Assembly (NCBI GenBank): GCA_015709615.1
Contig: CP054179.1
Coordinates: 930,001 to 994,000 of the forward strand
Direction: 5' to 3'
From: Gammaproteobacteria bacterium
Lineage (GTDB): Bacteria; Pseudomonadota; Gammaproteobacteria; Burkholderiales; Nitrosomonadaceae
DNA: 64,000 nucleotides
A program made the translations under genes and the position numbers. The notes below the pieces were generated by a model that had not been told where the DNA came from, searched no databases, and was given only the letters and a program-made list of their open reading frames with translations. How positions within the stretch are numbered: position 1 is the stretch's first letter; each line of letters starts with the position of its first letter. Of this stretch, positions 9,332-16,734 are shown one piece after another.

Positions 9332-9370
9332 GGCTCTAGACTAGCAGAGACAATCTGTTAGTCTAGAGCC
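9332..9370. repeat. 17-bp stem, 5-nt loop hairpin
   Basis: GGCTCTAGACTA (9332-9343) pairs perfectly with TAGTCTAGAGCC (9359-9370). The stem continues through a G-U pair and CAGA/TCTG to the loop GACAA. No T-run follows on either strand, so it is not a classical terminator. It lies 48 bp upstream of the DUF6629 start and just before transposase debris, and could be an element end, a recombination site or a transcript structure. Confidence 0.7.
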
Positions 9371-9408
9371 ATATTAAATCATTCAGAGACTTAAAGGAGG
9401 AAAGAAAA

Positions 9409-9528
9409 AGTTTGACTCAGTGGTTTAGCTGGTACAATCAGGAACATTTTCATCAAGGTCTTGATAATCAAACTCCCAATGAGGTTTATTGTCAATTTCA
9501 AGCAATTCATCAGGCTGCCTGTGCTTGA
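9409..9528 (+). pseudogene. IS3-type OrfB C-terminal fragment
   Basis: The frame reads SLTQWFSWYNQEHFHQGLDN then QTPNEVYCQF and ends in a TGA at 9526. This is the C-terminal tail of IS3 integrases (W-F-x-W-Y-N and H-x-G-L motifs). Nothing of the catalytic core is left. Confidence 0.7.
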
Positions 9529-9574
9529 TTAACTAGCCATATCAGAACTTAATTTCTGCCCTCAGGTTTTACAG

Positions 9575-9604
9575 TTCATGGAGGCCACTCCACGGCCCCA
9601 TGAA
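9575..9604. repeat. Short inverted repeat between transposase fragments
   Basis: TTCATGG-A-GGCC (9575-9586) pairs with GGCCCCATGAA (9594-9604) with one bulged A and a 7-nt loop. It lies between an IS3 remnant and an IS5 remnant and may be part of an element end. Confidence 0.5.
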
Positions 9605-9681
9605 TCGCTTGGAAGACTTCCACCTATCCAATTTACTATGGCAAAACCCCAATAACCTCTACTTTTGATTGGATCGAAAAT

Positions 9682-10032
9682 TTGAGGAGACTACACACAA
9701 TGCGCCTGAGAGTAGGCAACTTTTGCTTTCCCTCGGTCTCCGTCAATACACTCACCTATATGCTGATGGATCGCGCTTATGAGGGCAACCAAACACGACA
9801 ACTGGCACTAGATTTGGGTTACATTCCGGTTATCCTGCCCAAGGCAAATCGTTTGTCGCCTTGGGAATACAACCGTGTCATGTATAGAAAGCGCAACGAG
9901 ATCGAACGATTGTTCAGAAGGCTCAAGGGATTTCGCCGAGTCTTCTCCAGGTTCGATAAGCTTGATGTCGTCTTCATCTCCTTCATTCACTGCGCCTTCA
10001 TCGTCGAAGCACTCAGATTGTGTTAGCAGGCC
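9682..10032 (+). pseudogene. IS5-type transposase C-terminal fragment
   Basis: The frame carries MLMDRAYEGNQTRQLALDLG, IPVILPKANR, and RNEIERLFRRLKGFRRVFSRFDKLDVVF. These are the second Asp block and the Y-x-x-R-x-x-I-E-R-x-F-x-x-L-K signature of IS4/IS5-family transposases. The N-terminal two thirds are missing. The element end (GTTAGCAGGCC) is followed at 10033 by CTAA, a YTAR-type target that overlaps the stop codon of the neighbouring minus-strand gene. Confidence 0.75.
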
Positions 10033-11373
10033 CTAATACGTCACAAGCGCCGCACTGCTTGCAGCCGATAAATTATCTTCGGCATCGAATGCTTGCACAG
10101 TATATTTGTACAATGCGCCTCTTGCAGAACCTGACAGTACATCATTATATTTATTCGTAGTAGCCACAGCGATTTTTGTTCCATTCCGGTATACGTTATA
10201 ACCTGCAACCGCAATATTATCCGCAGATACGTTCCATGATAATAAAACACCTGCAGCAGTTGAATATTTTGATATTTTTGCTGCTAGCGAGGAAGGTGTT
10301 GTTGGAGGAGTAGTATCATAGTTGTAACAAGACACTCCATTTCCGCATGGAAAGCCATCCCATATCTGCAACTTTGTTGTATGATTCTCCACTGTAGCAT
10401 AGCCCCCGCTATAAGGATTACTAACAAATATCCGGGTTATAGGAAGATTGTAATCCCCCATATTCGGCCCGTAGCGATCGACGATCACTTGACCATCGAT
10501 TGCAGCCCAATAACGACCATCACTGCCGCTTGAGCGATGCCAATAAACTTCAAATTTAGACCACTTATCAACCGGCACTGGAACGGCATGATTAGTCTCA
10601 ATCCAGTAATCTACCGGTGTGAACGGGCCATTGGCCACATTATCGCCTTTTGTTGCCCAATAAAGCTCTCCATCAGACCCTTTATAGACATAAGTAGTGA
10701 TACGGTAATCGCCGGACCAGCTATTATTGTAGCCACCCGTTTTAAACTCGAAATGAGTACGCCAATTGCCGCCAGGTACAGTGCTATCCAGTTGAGTTTC
10801 CAAGTTTGTTTGATACTTGAACCAGTAAGTAATATACAAATCCTTAACATCCCCCTTACTCCAAGGTCTGTTGATTAATAACGGAGCCTGGGAACCACCT
10901 GCTCCTACTGACGATTTTATTTTCACTTGCTGGAAAAGCTCGTTAATCGGACTGCCATCCGGTCCGGCAGTAGATCTAATCTGATTGGTAACATAATTTC
11001 CAATCGTTGAGGAAGTAATCGGATCAACAGTAATCAACTGAACCCCTGAGAAATCCGAACCCAGTGCGGAAACTGGCCACATATATCCGGTTTCCTTATC
11101 GATACCGTTAATCGCTTGCCATGCGCCATAAGTACTGTAGCCATAGAGAGGTCCAAGTGAGATACCTGAGCCCAAGTTTGATCTGAAAAGCAAATTTGCC
11201 GCATGAACCACAGGGGCAAAAAAACTTGTCATGATAACGAGTAATAACATAATCATTATTACTCTTGTTCCAGGTAACATAGCGTGATTTATGCTATTTA
11301 TTTTTTTCCATAGCAGCTTACTACTCATTTCCAGCAAGCTTATATCTTGTGATTCTTGATGATAAGTGTTCAT
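10033..11373 (-). CDS. Secreted jelly-roll/lyase-like paralogue 2 with C-terminal FN3 domain
   Basis: 446 residues. A long N-tail precedes a hydrophobic signal segment (VIMIMLLLVIMTSFFAPVVHA), and the mature part starts ANLLFRSNLG. The central domain (about residues 60-345) shares nearly all blocks with the paralogues at 1342 and 14753, including WFKYQ, FEFKTGGY, KWSKFEVYWHRS and FVSNPYSGG. After a CGNGVSC pair and a TTPPTTPSS linker comes one fibronectin type III domain (GVLLSWNVSADNIAVAGYNVYRNGTKI). FN3 modules are common in extracellular polysaccharide-active proteins; a lyase or binding role is a guess. No PEP-CTERM tail. SD TAAGGAGG lies 9 bases before the ATG. An upstream sigma-54-like promoter and c-di-GMP riboswitch are cut off from the gene by an IS481 insertion. 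Confidence 0.85.
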   Translation of the reverse strand: MNTYHQESQDISLLEMSSKLLWKKINSINHAMLPGTRVIMIMLLLVIMTSFFAPVVHAANLLFRSNLGSGISLGPLYGYSTYGAWQAINGIDKETGYMWPVSALGSDFSGVQLITVDPITSSTIGNYVTNQIRSTAGPDGSPINELFQQVKIKSSVGAGGSQAPLLINRPWSKGDVKDLYITYWFKYQTNLETQLDSTVPGGNWRTHFEFKTGGYNNSWSGDYRITTYVYKGSDGELYWATKGDNVANGPFTPVDYWIETNHAVPVPVDKWSKFEVYWHRSSGSDGRYWAAIDGQVIVDRYGPNMGDYNLPITRIFVSNPYSGGYATVENHTTKLQIWDGFPCGNGVSCYNYDTTPPTTPSSLAAKISKYSTAAGVLLSWNVSADNIAVAGYNVYRNGTKIAVATTNKYNDVLSGSARGALYKYTVQAFDAEDNLSAASSAALVTY

Positions 11374-11392
11374 AGTGAGGTTCCTCCTTAGA
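11374..11392 (-). promoter_or_regulatory. Ribosome binding site half of a split SD-sequestering hairpin
   Basis: On the minus strand the SD TAAGGAGG is followed by AACCTC and the ATG. Its left part (TCTAAGG, 11386-11392) is one copy of the IS481 target duplication. If the IS and one TSD copy are removed, AAGGA-GGAAC can pair with GTTCC-G-TCCTT (now at 12273-12287) around an 8-nt loop. That gives ten base pairs with one bulged G, completely covering the SD. Confidence 0.7.
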
Positions 11393-12263
11393 TGTAAGAA
11401 TTTCTAGCGTTGTTTACAGTATTCAGGAGAATACTGTAGATGAACATACACAAACGCACTCGTTTAACATTATTGGATCGTCAGGAAATCTGGCGGCTGT
11501 ATCAAACCCGGCTGTGGAAGGTAGTTCAGCTGGCAGAATACTTTCACGTCAGCCGGCCAACGATTTATGACGTACTGAAACGAGCCAGACTCCAGGAATT
11601 TACTCCGCGTAGCAGTACCAATCAGCGCTTCAAGACACTGCAGTATGGCCTCAAACGTTTGGCTAAAGTAGAGCAAACCATCCAGGAACGTCTCAAGCGT
11701 GAAGCGAAGCGCTATAACAAATCTTATCCGGGCGAGCTCGTTCACCTCGATACCAAGCGGCTTCCATTATTGAAAGGACAGTCTGCCAATGAACCTCGCG
11801 AGTACCTGTTTGTGGCCATCGATGATTTCTCCAGGGAATTATATGCCGATATCTTCCCCGATAAAACTCAATACAGCGCCGCTTGCTTTCTCATCGCTAC
11901 TGTTGCCCAATGTCCTTATCAAATCGATTGCACTTATTCCGATAACGGCACGGAATTTAAAGGAACTGACGATCATGCTTTTGTCAAAGCTTGCAGGCAA
12001 CACGGTATCGGTCAGAAGTTTACTCGTGTCAATCGTCCTCAAACCAACGGGAAAGCTGAGCGCGTGATCCGCACGCTCATGGACATGTGGCACAACAAAT
12101 TCTGTTTTAAAGACACTGCTGACCGACGTATTCAACTTGTCCGTTTCATTAACTTCTACAACACCGTCAAACCCCATAAGAGTTTGTATAACGCAACCCC
12201 TTATGAAATACTCAACGCTTATTTCAATCAACCTCTCTGTAAACAACCCTGAGATTTCTTACA
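11393..12263 (+). mobile_element. Intact IS481-family element with 7-bp target duplication
   Basis: 871 bp bounded by 26-bp imperfect inverted repeats. Both begin TGTAAGAA and end TTGTTTACA (11393-11418 and, inverted, 12238-12263). Direct repeats CCTTAGA flank it (11386-11392 and 12264-12270). One full-length transposase gene. The perfect duplication and intact gene indicate a recent insertion. A deleted copy lies at 16207-16635 and an old relic at about 16735-17075. Confidence 0.95.
11440..12252 (+). CDS. IS481-family transposase
   Basis: 270 residues, full length. An N-terminal helix-turn-helix (LLDRQEIWRLYQTRLWKVVQLAEYFHVSRPTIYDVLKRA) is followed by the rve integrase core: ELVHLDTKRLPLL (first Asp), CTYSDNGTEFKG (second Asp) and NGKAERVIRTLMDMW (Glu). 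The tail RLVRFINFYNTVKPHKSL-type block (FINFYNTVKPHKSLYNATPYEIL) is typical. No disruption is visible, so the element may be mobile. Confidence 0.93.
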   Translation: MNIHKRTRLTLLDRQEIWRLYQTRLWKVVQLAEYFHVSRPTIYDVLKRARLQEFTPRSSTNQRFKTLQYGLKRLAKVEQTIQERLKREAKRYNKSYPGELVHLDTKRLPLLKGQSANEPREYLFVAIDDFSRELYADIFPDKTQYSAACFLIATVAQCPYQIDCTYSDNGTEFKGTDDHAFVKACRQHGIGQKFTRVNRPQTNGKAERVIRTLMDMWHNKFCFKDTADRRIQLVRFINFYNTVKPHKSLYNATPYEILNAYFNQPLCKQP

Positions 12264-12290
12264 CCTTAGAGTTAAAAGGACGGAACTGCG
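12264..12290 (-). promoter_or_regulatory. Anti-SD half of a split expression-platform hairpin
   Basis: On the minus strand this reads GCAGTTCCGTCCTT then TTAACTCTAAGG up to the IS481 end. The arm GTTCC-G-TCCTT complements AAGGAGGAAC beside the paralogue-2 start, now 871 bp away. The segment GCAGTTCC could alternatively pair, with one bulge, with GGACTGC in the 3' part of the riboswitch aptamer, a plausible ligand-dependent switch. Confidence 0.6.
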
Positions 12291-12362
12291 TGGATACGCA
12301 TGTATCAACATTATTTTGTTCGATACCTGTCGAATCACAGTTGTGATTAAGACGGTTGCGTT

Positions 12363-12440
12363 ATCTGGCAGTCCTGCCATCGTAGGGTATTTACCCGTTA
12401 GATCAGTGACTTTGCGTCCTCTGCTTTCGCAGAGTTTGCC
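12363..12440 (-). promoter_or_regulatory. Cyclic-di-GMP-I (GEMM-I) riboswitch aptamer
   Basis: Read on the minus strand from 12440, the sequence has the hallmarks of the c-di-GMP-I class. These are GGCAAAC; a stem TCTGC-GAAA-GCAGA with a GNRA tetraloop; GGACGCAAAG, which holds the tetraloop-receptor side; TCACTGATCTAA; a stem GGGTAAATACCC; and GATGGCAGGACTGCC. The order and spacing match the well-studied Vc2 aptamer. The next gene on this strand is the secreted paralogue 2, with the IS481 element in between. The region 12291-12362 is the linker to the expression platform. Confidence 0.9.
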
Positions 12441-12468
12441 TTTTTCATATTGCTGCTTAATTACTAAA

Positions 12469-12484
12469 GCACAGAATGTGCCAA
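12469..12484 (-). promoter_or_regulatory. Sigma-54-like (-24/-12) promoter
   Basis: On the minus strand TTGGCACATTCTGTGC has the GG-N10-GC spacing and the TTGGCAC start of RpoN promoters. Transcription would begin about 12 bases downstream, near 12457, leaving only some 15 bases before the riboswitch aptamer. That geometry supports the call. RpoN control of exopolysaccharide and PEP-CTERM genes is known in related betaproteobacteria. Confidence 0.65.
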
Positions 12485-12659
12485 CCTCAAACTTAAATAA
12501 AGCTCCCCACTGCAAGCGGCGGAGTGTTAACTACGCTCTTCATTTCATCCCAAGTGGCGGAAAATTGAACTCACAAAGATTTATAGTCACGTCGGGAATT
12601 CGATCCACTCTAAAGTAGAGTTTTATTGTCCATCATAAGGTTAAAACTACCGGTCACCG
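12485..12659. other. Gene-free stretch upstream of the sigma-54 promoter
   Basis: No coding region supported. It could hold an enhancer site for an RpoN activator, but no clear inverted repeat was seen. The right part runs into the broken IS3 copy B. Confidence 0.4.
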
Positions 12660-13302
12660 GAAGTACGGGAACGAGCGGTAAGATTGGTATTCGAGCAGCA
12701 AAAGGAGCATGAATCGCAATGGTCGGCGATCAAATCGATCGCATCGAAGATTGGCTGCACGGCGGAAACATTGCGGACATGAGTAAGAAGAGCGGAGAGG
12801 GATCAGGGAACTCGAGGCGGACTGTCGACATCGGATCGTGAGCGGCTCAAGGAATTGGAACGGGAAAATCAGGAATTAAAGCGTGCTAACGAAATACTGC
12901 GTAAGGCATCGGCTTATTTCGCACAGGCGGAGCTCGACCGCCGGTCGAAATGACGATGGTATTTGTCGATAGAAACAAAGCGGCATACGGAGTCGAGCCA
13001 ATCTGTAGGCAAATACGGATTGCTCCGTCGAATTATTATGAATACAAAAGGCGCAAGCGGGATCCGGATCGATTGCCCGAACGCATTAAGCGGGACATGA
13101 AGCTGGCGACCGAAATACAACGGGTTTGGGAAAACAACTTCCGGGTTTATGGTGCTCGTAAAGTATAGCGGCAATTGTTGCGAGAAGGCATTGGCGTTGC
13201 CCGTTGCACCGTTGAGCGGTTGATGAAGAAGCTTGGGATGCAAGGTATCCGGCGTGGCAAGAGATGCCGGACAACCATTGTAAATGACTTACTTGCCTGT
13301 CC
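12660..13302 (+). mobile_element. IS3-family element, copy B, truncated and mutated
   Basis: Closely similar to copy A (1-1068) but cut at 13302 by an IS407-type element. orfA has a Trp codon changed to TGA near 12773 (TLRT-stop-VRRAERD), and orfB has a Trp codon changed to TAG near 13166 (GARKV-stop). The rest of orfB is missing. It keeps the two segments deleted in copy A. Confidence 0.85.
12950..13302 (+). pseudogene. IS3 OrfB N-terminal fragment with nonsense codon
   Basis: The frame starts MTMVFVDRNKAAYGVEPICRQIRIAPSNYYEYKRRKRD, the normal OrfB N-terminus, and reads to GARKV followed by TAG. After the stop the homology continues (RQLLREGIGVARCTVERLMKKLGMQ) until the junction at 13302. 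No catalytic core remains. Confidence 0.8.
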
Positions 13303-13315
13303 GTAAGCTCCCCCG

Positions 13316-14132
13316 TCAAGTAGACAAAGTCCGGTAGAGATTCGGAACCCGGGTTAACCGTGGTATGAACTGCACCGGCGGGATGTCACCCAATGCTTCA
13401 TGCGTGCGGTATTCATTATAATCAATCAGCCACTGTTCAGTGATGGTTTGAACCTGTTCAAGATTGGCAAAAAGATACGCATCAAGTACCTCAGTCCGGT
13501 AAGTTCGATTAAAGCGTTCGATAAAGGCATTCTGGTTTGGCTTTCCTGGCGGAATATATCGGATGGCGATGCTTTTGGCCGCTGCCCATTCGGTGAATAT
13601 TTGCGAGACCAGTTCCGGCCCGTTGTCCAGCCGTATGGCATCGGGTACACCATAGCAGTCGATCAGGCGGTTTAACACCCGGATCAACCGCGCTGAAGGA
13701 ATCGATGTGCCGATTTCGATGGCTAGGCATCTCGTTTGCTTCATCTATTACATTCAACGTCCGGAACCGTCTGCCACAGTACAAGGTGTCATGCATGAAA
13801 TCCAATGCCCAGCAGCAATTCGGTGCGTTGACCAGCTCCAGCGGTTGCCGAGGCCGATCCGGCAATCTCTTCCTGCATCGCCGAGGCATGTTCAAACCCA
13901 TGTCGCAATATACCCGACGTGCGCGCTCCTTGTTCCAGCAGCGACCATCCAACCGTAGCCTGGCGAAGCACTTCCAGAATCCCCAGCGCCCATGCCGGGT
14001 CACGATGGCATTGAGCGCATCAATCACTTCGGCATCTCGTTCCGATGCCAGTACTGGCCTTTTGTAGTACGCCGCCCGCGACAAGCCGACAATCTGACAG
14101 GCGCGCATAATCGACAATTTGCTTTGCACCAA
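13316..14132 (-). pseudogene. IS407-type OrfB with frameshift
   Basis: The upstream frame (13509-14132) starts MVQSKLSIMRACQIVGLSRAAYYKR and covers WALDFMHDTLYCGRRFRTLNVIDEANEMPSHRN. The downstream frame (to 13316) resumes with CLAIEIGTSIPSARLIRVLNRLIDCYG, DNGPELVSQIF and NAFIERFNRTYRTEVLDAYLF. All three acidic residues are present but in two frames, with the shift near 13725-13740. Confidence 0.8.
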
Positions 14133-14160
14133 CTGCTGATTACTTCGCGCTTGGCCGGCG

Positions 14161-14433
14161 GCGTCAGAACTTTCGGTTTAGAACGTCCCTGATTGCTGCA
14201 TTCTCCAGCACCAGATCGGCATACATGCGTTTGAGCTTGGCATTCTCAGCCTCCAGCTCACGTAATCGCTGTAGCTCGGACACCTATACGCCTGAGTACT
14301 TGCTCTTCCACTGGTAGTACGTGGCGTTGCTAATACCGTGCTTGCGACACAACTCAACCACCGGCATACCAGTCTCGCCTTCTTTCAGTACCGCAACGAT
14401 CTGACTTTCTGCAAATCTACTTCTCTTCATGGA
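14161..14433 (-). pseudogene. IS407-type OrfA with internal stop
   Basis: The frame MKRSRFAESQIVAVLKEGETGMPVVELCRKHGISNATYYQWKSKY is a typical OrfA helix-turn-helix. A TAG interrupts it at about 14284. Homology continues after it (SELQRLRELEAENAKLKRMYADLVLENAAIRDVLNRK), ending just before the OrfB start. Confidence 0.75.
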
Positions 14434-14498
14434 AATCTCCATTATCAGGAGGTTCCGAAATTCTACTGACCTTTGTCTACTCACAGGGGGGAGTTTAC

Positions 14499-14752
14499 GC
14501 CACCACAGGTAGCCTATTCGCGTCCGACAGAACATACTTTCTACCGTCATACGCAAATCACGCTAGTAATAAATTGCTTCTTAAAACATATCTCGACCAT
14601 AACGATCACTGAATATCAATCGGAGCAACGCAAGCTCGTCTTATTGGTAGTATGGAAAAGTCAATATACGAATTTGCACCTCTTATTATGCGCTTATCTT
14701 TATTGTCAAAAGATTATGAAGAACTAAAAACCGAAGTACTTTTTGTGTTTAA
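14499..14752. other. Gene-free stretch
   Basis: No coding region, repeat or structured element could be supported here. It is AT-rich toward 14752 and forms the 3' flank of the paralogue-3 gene. Confidence 0.4.
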
Positions 14753-16123
14753 CTAATGCGTCACGAGAACTGCACCACTCGAAGCCGATAGATTATCTTC
14801 GGCATCAAATGCTTTAACAGTGTAGCTATAGAGTGCGCCTTTTGCCGCACCACTGAGCACATCATTATATTTATTTGAAGTAGTCGCAGCGATTTTTGTG
14901 CCATTACGGTATACGTTATATCCTGCTACCGCTACGTTATCTACAGATGCATTCCATGATAATGAAACACCGGTAGCAGTTGAATATTTTGATATTTTTG
15001 CTGCTAGCGAGGAAGGTGTTGTTGGAGGAGCAGTATCATAGTTGTAACAAGGCACTCCACTTCCACATGGAAAACCATCCCATATCTGCAATTTCGTTAT
15101 ATGATTGTCTACCGTGGCACGGCCGCCACTATAGGGATTACTGACAAAAATCCGGGTTATTGGAAGATTATAATCTCCCATATTCGGTCCACGGTGATCG
15201 ACAATTACTTGACCGTCTATCGCTGCCCAATAGCGTCCGTCGCTACCATTCGACCGGTGCCAATAGACTTCAAATTTAGACCACTTATCAATAGGTACCG
15301 GAACGTCGCGATTTTCTTCGCGCCAGTAATCTACCGGTGTAAACGGACCATTGGCAACATTATCACCTTTCGTAACCCAGTAAAGCTTTCCATCAGTTCC
15401 TTTTATGACAGAAATTGTGATTCGGTAATCGCCGGTCCATGTATTTGCGTAACCGCCCGTCTTGAATTCAAAGTGAGTACGCCAGTTCGCCGCAGGAACG
15501 ACATTATCCAATTGTGTTCCCAAGTCGGCCTGATACTTAAACCAATAAGTAATATACAAATCATTAACATCGCCGATGTCCCACGGTCTATTAATCACTA
15601 ATGGCGCCTGTGACCCTCCCGTTCCGATAACTCCTTTCATTTTCACTTGCTGGAAAATCTCATTGCCCGGATCTCCACCAGGACCAGTTACTGATCTGAT
15701 CTCATTGGTTATATAATTTCCGATCGTTGAAGGGGTAATTGGATCTACAGTTATTAATTGAATCCCGGAAAAGTTTGCATTCAAAGCAGAAACCGGCCAC
15801 ATATAACCGGTTTCCTTATCAGTGCCGTTAATAGCCTGCCATGCGCCATACGTGCTGTAGCCATAGAGCGGCCCTAGTGTGATGCCAGATCCAAGATTCG
15901 ATCTAAAGAGCAAGTTAGCGGTAGAGCTCGGCGTTGAAACTGAATTCGTAGTTAGGTCGGCAGCCGTACCCGTTAGGGTATACAACGAAGAAATCACAAA
16001 TAATAAGACAGCCCCGCTTTGTTTGGAAATGATGCTCAAGTTCCATTGTTTTGGCCCAAAAATTTTAGCGATCAATGATAATAATACTTTACCAGTAAAG
16101 CATACTTGATTATAAAGACTCAT
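14753..16123 (-). CDS. Secreted jelly-roll/lyase-like paralogue 3 with C-terminal FN3 domain
   Basis: 456 residues. A hydrophobic signal segment (GAVLLFVISSLYTLTGTAAD) precedes a Ser/Thr-rich linker and then ANLLFRSNLGSGITLGPLYGYSTYGAWQAINGTDKETGYMWPV, nearly identical to paralogue 2. The central domain is followed by CGSGVPC, a proline-threonine linker and one FN3 domain (GVSLSWNASVDNVAVAGYNVYRNGTKI). It probably acts outside the cell, perhaps on polysaccharide; no catalytic residues can be assigned. SD AAAAGG precedes the ATG. Its upstream region is occupied by a deleted IS481 copy and an older IS481 relic, and no riboswitch remains there. Confidence 0.85.
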   Translation of the reverse strand: MSLYNQVCFTGKVLLSLIAKIFGPKQWNLSIISKQSGAVLLFVISSLYTLTGTAADLTTNSVSTPSSTANLLFRSNLGSGITLGPLYGYSTYGAWQAINGTDKETGYMWPVSALNANFSGIQLITVDPITPSTIGNYITNEIRSVTGPGGDPGNEIFQQVKMKGVIGTGGSQAPLVINRPWDIGDVNDLYITYWFKYQADLGTQLDNVVPAANWRTHFEFKTGGYANTWTGDYRITISVIKGTDGKLYWVTKGDNVANGPFTPVDYWREENRDVPVPIDKWSKFEVYWHRSNGSDGRYWAAIDGQVIVDHRGPNMGDYNLPITRIFVSNPYSGGRATVDNHITKLQIWDGFPCGSGVPCYNYDTAPPTTPSSLAAKISKYSTATGVSLSWNASVDNVAVAGYNVYRNGTKIAATTSNKYNDVLSGAAKGALYSYTVKAFDAEDNLSASSGAVLVTH

Positions 16124-16206
16124 ATTTTCTCACCTTTTAGTTATATAAAATATGCAACTGAAGCTGATCCACAGCTTCGGCTGTTAACAGAACATACTGG
16201 GAAAAA
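16124..16206 (-). promoter_or_regulatory. 5' leader of paralogue 3 with hairpin
   Basis: On the minus strand GAAGCTG and CAGCTTC form a 7-bp hairpin (about 16157-16176) upstream of the SD AAAAGGTGAG. It is unlike the c-di-GMP riboswitch of paralogue 2. The IS481 remnant begins at 16207, so the native promoter may be lost. Confidence 0.35.
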
Positions 16207-16635
16207 TGCAAGAATTACTAGCGTTGTTACCCACATTGTGGAAACAACGGTAAGTGAACATGCACAAACATATATGATTAACATTACTTATCAGATCGAT
16301 TATACCTAATCCGATAACGGCAAGGAATTTAAGGGGACTGCCGGTCACTCTTTCGTCAAAACATGCGCGCAACACGGTATTGGCCAGAAGTTTACGCGCA
16401 TCAATCGTCCGCAAACCAACGGAAAAGCTGATCGGGTGATCCGTACCCTGATGGACATGTGGCACAACAAATTCTGTTTTAAAGACACCGCTGACCGCCG
16501 TATTCAACTTGTCCGTTTCATTAACTTCTACAACACCGTCAAACCCCATAAGAGTTTGAATAACGCAACCCCTTATGAAATACTCAACACTTATTTCAAT
16601 CAACCTCTCTGTAAACAACCCTGAGAGTTCTTACA
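16207..16635 (+). mobile_element. IS481-family element with large internal deletion
   Basis: The left end (TGCAAGAATTACTAGCGTTG) is a diverged copy of the intact element's left repeat, and the right end at 16635 matches its right repeat. Between them most of the transposase is deleted: homology jumps near 16290 to the second-Asp region (TCCGATAACGGCAAGGAATT) and then runs to the C-terminus. No target duplication is visible. Confidence 0.85.
16305..16624 (+). pseudogene. IS481 transposase C-terminal fragment
   Basis: The frame gives SDNGKEFKGTAGHSFVKTCAQHGIGQKF, then NGKADRVIRTLMDMWHNKFCFKDTADRRIQLVRF and NFYNTVKPHKSLNNATPYEILN. About 90 per cent of residues match the intact copy at 11440. 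The N-terminal half is missing. Confidence 0.85.
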
Positions 16636-16734
16636 CATTACTTGATTATTAAAATTCGTGATAACTTTTTCAACCCCGCGGTTGGAAGTTACCGCAGCTC
16701 GCCGAAAGTTTTCAAATTTCAAGTTCAAAGTCTA

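Larger units (their letters stand above)
13303..14498 (-). mobile_element. IS3-family (IS407-like) element, defective, nested in IS3 copy B
   Basis: Long imperfect inverted repeats, both starting GTAA-CTCCCCC and sharing GTAGACAAAG and TTCGGAACC further in, define the ends at 13303 and 14498. Two overlapping minus-strand genes are both broken. No identical flanking target duplication was found, so the ends may have been involved in a rearrangement. Confidence 0.8.

Noticed and set aside
11839..12246. Minus-strand open frame antisense to the IS481 transposase, repeated at 16184-16618
   Set aside because: Recurrence follows from duplication of the element; it is a shadow of the real transposase frame.
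10033..16123. PEP-CTERM tails on the secreted paralogues
   Set aside because: C-termini end in FN3 strands or shortly after a Cys pair; no PEP motif, membrane helix or basic cluster follows.
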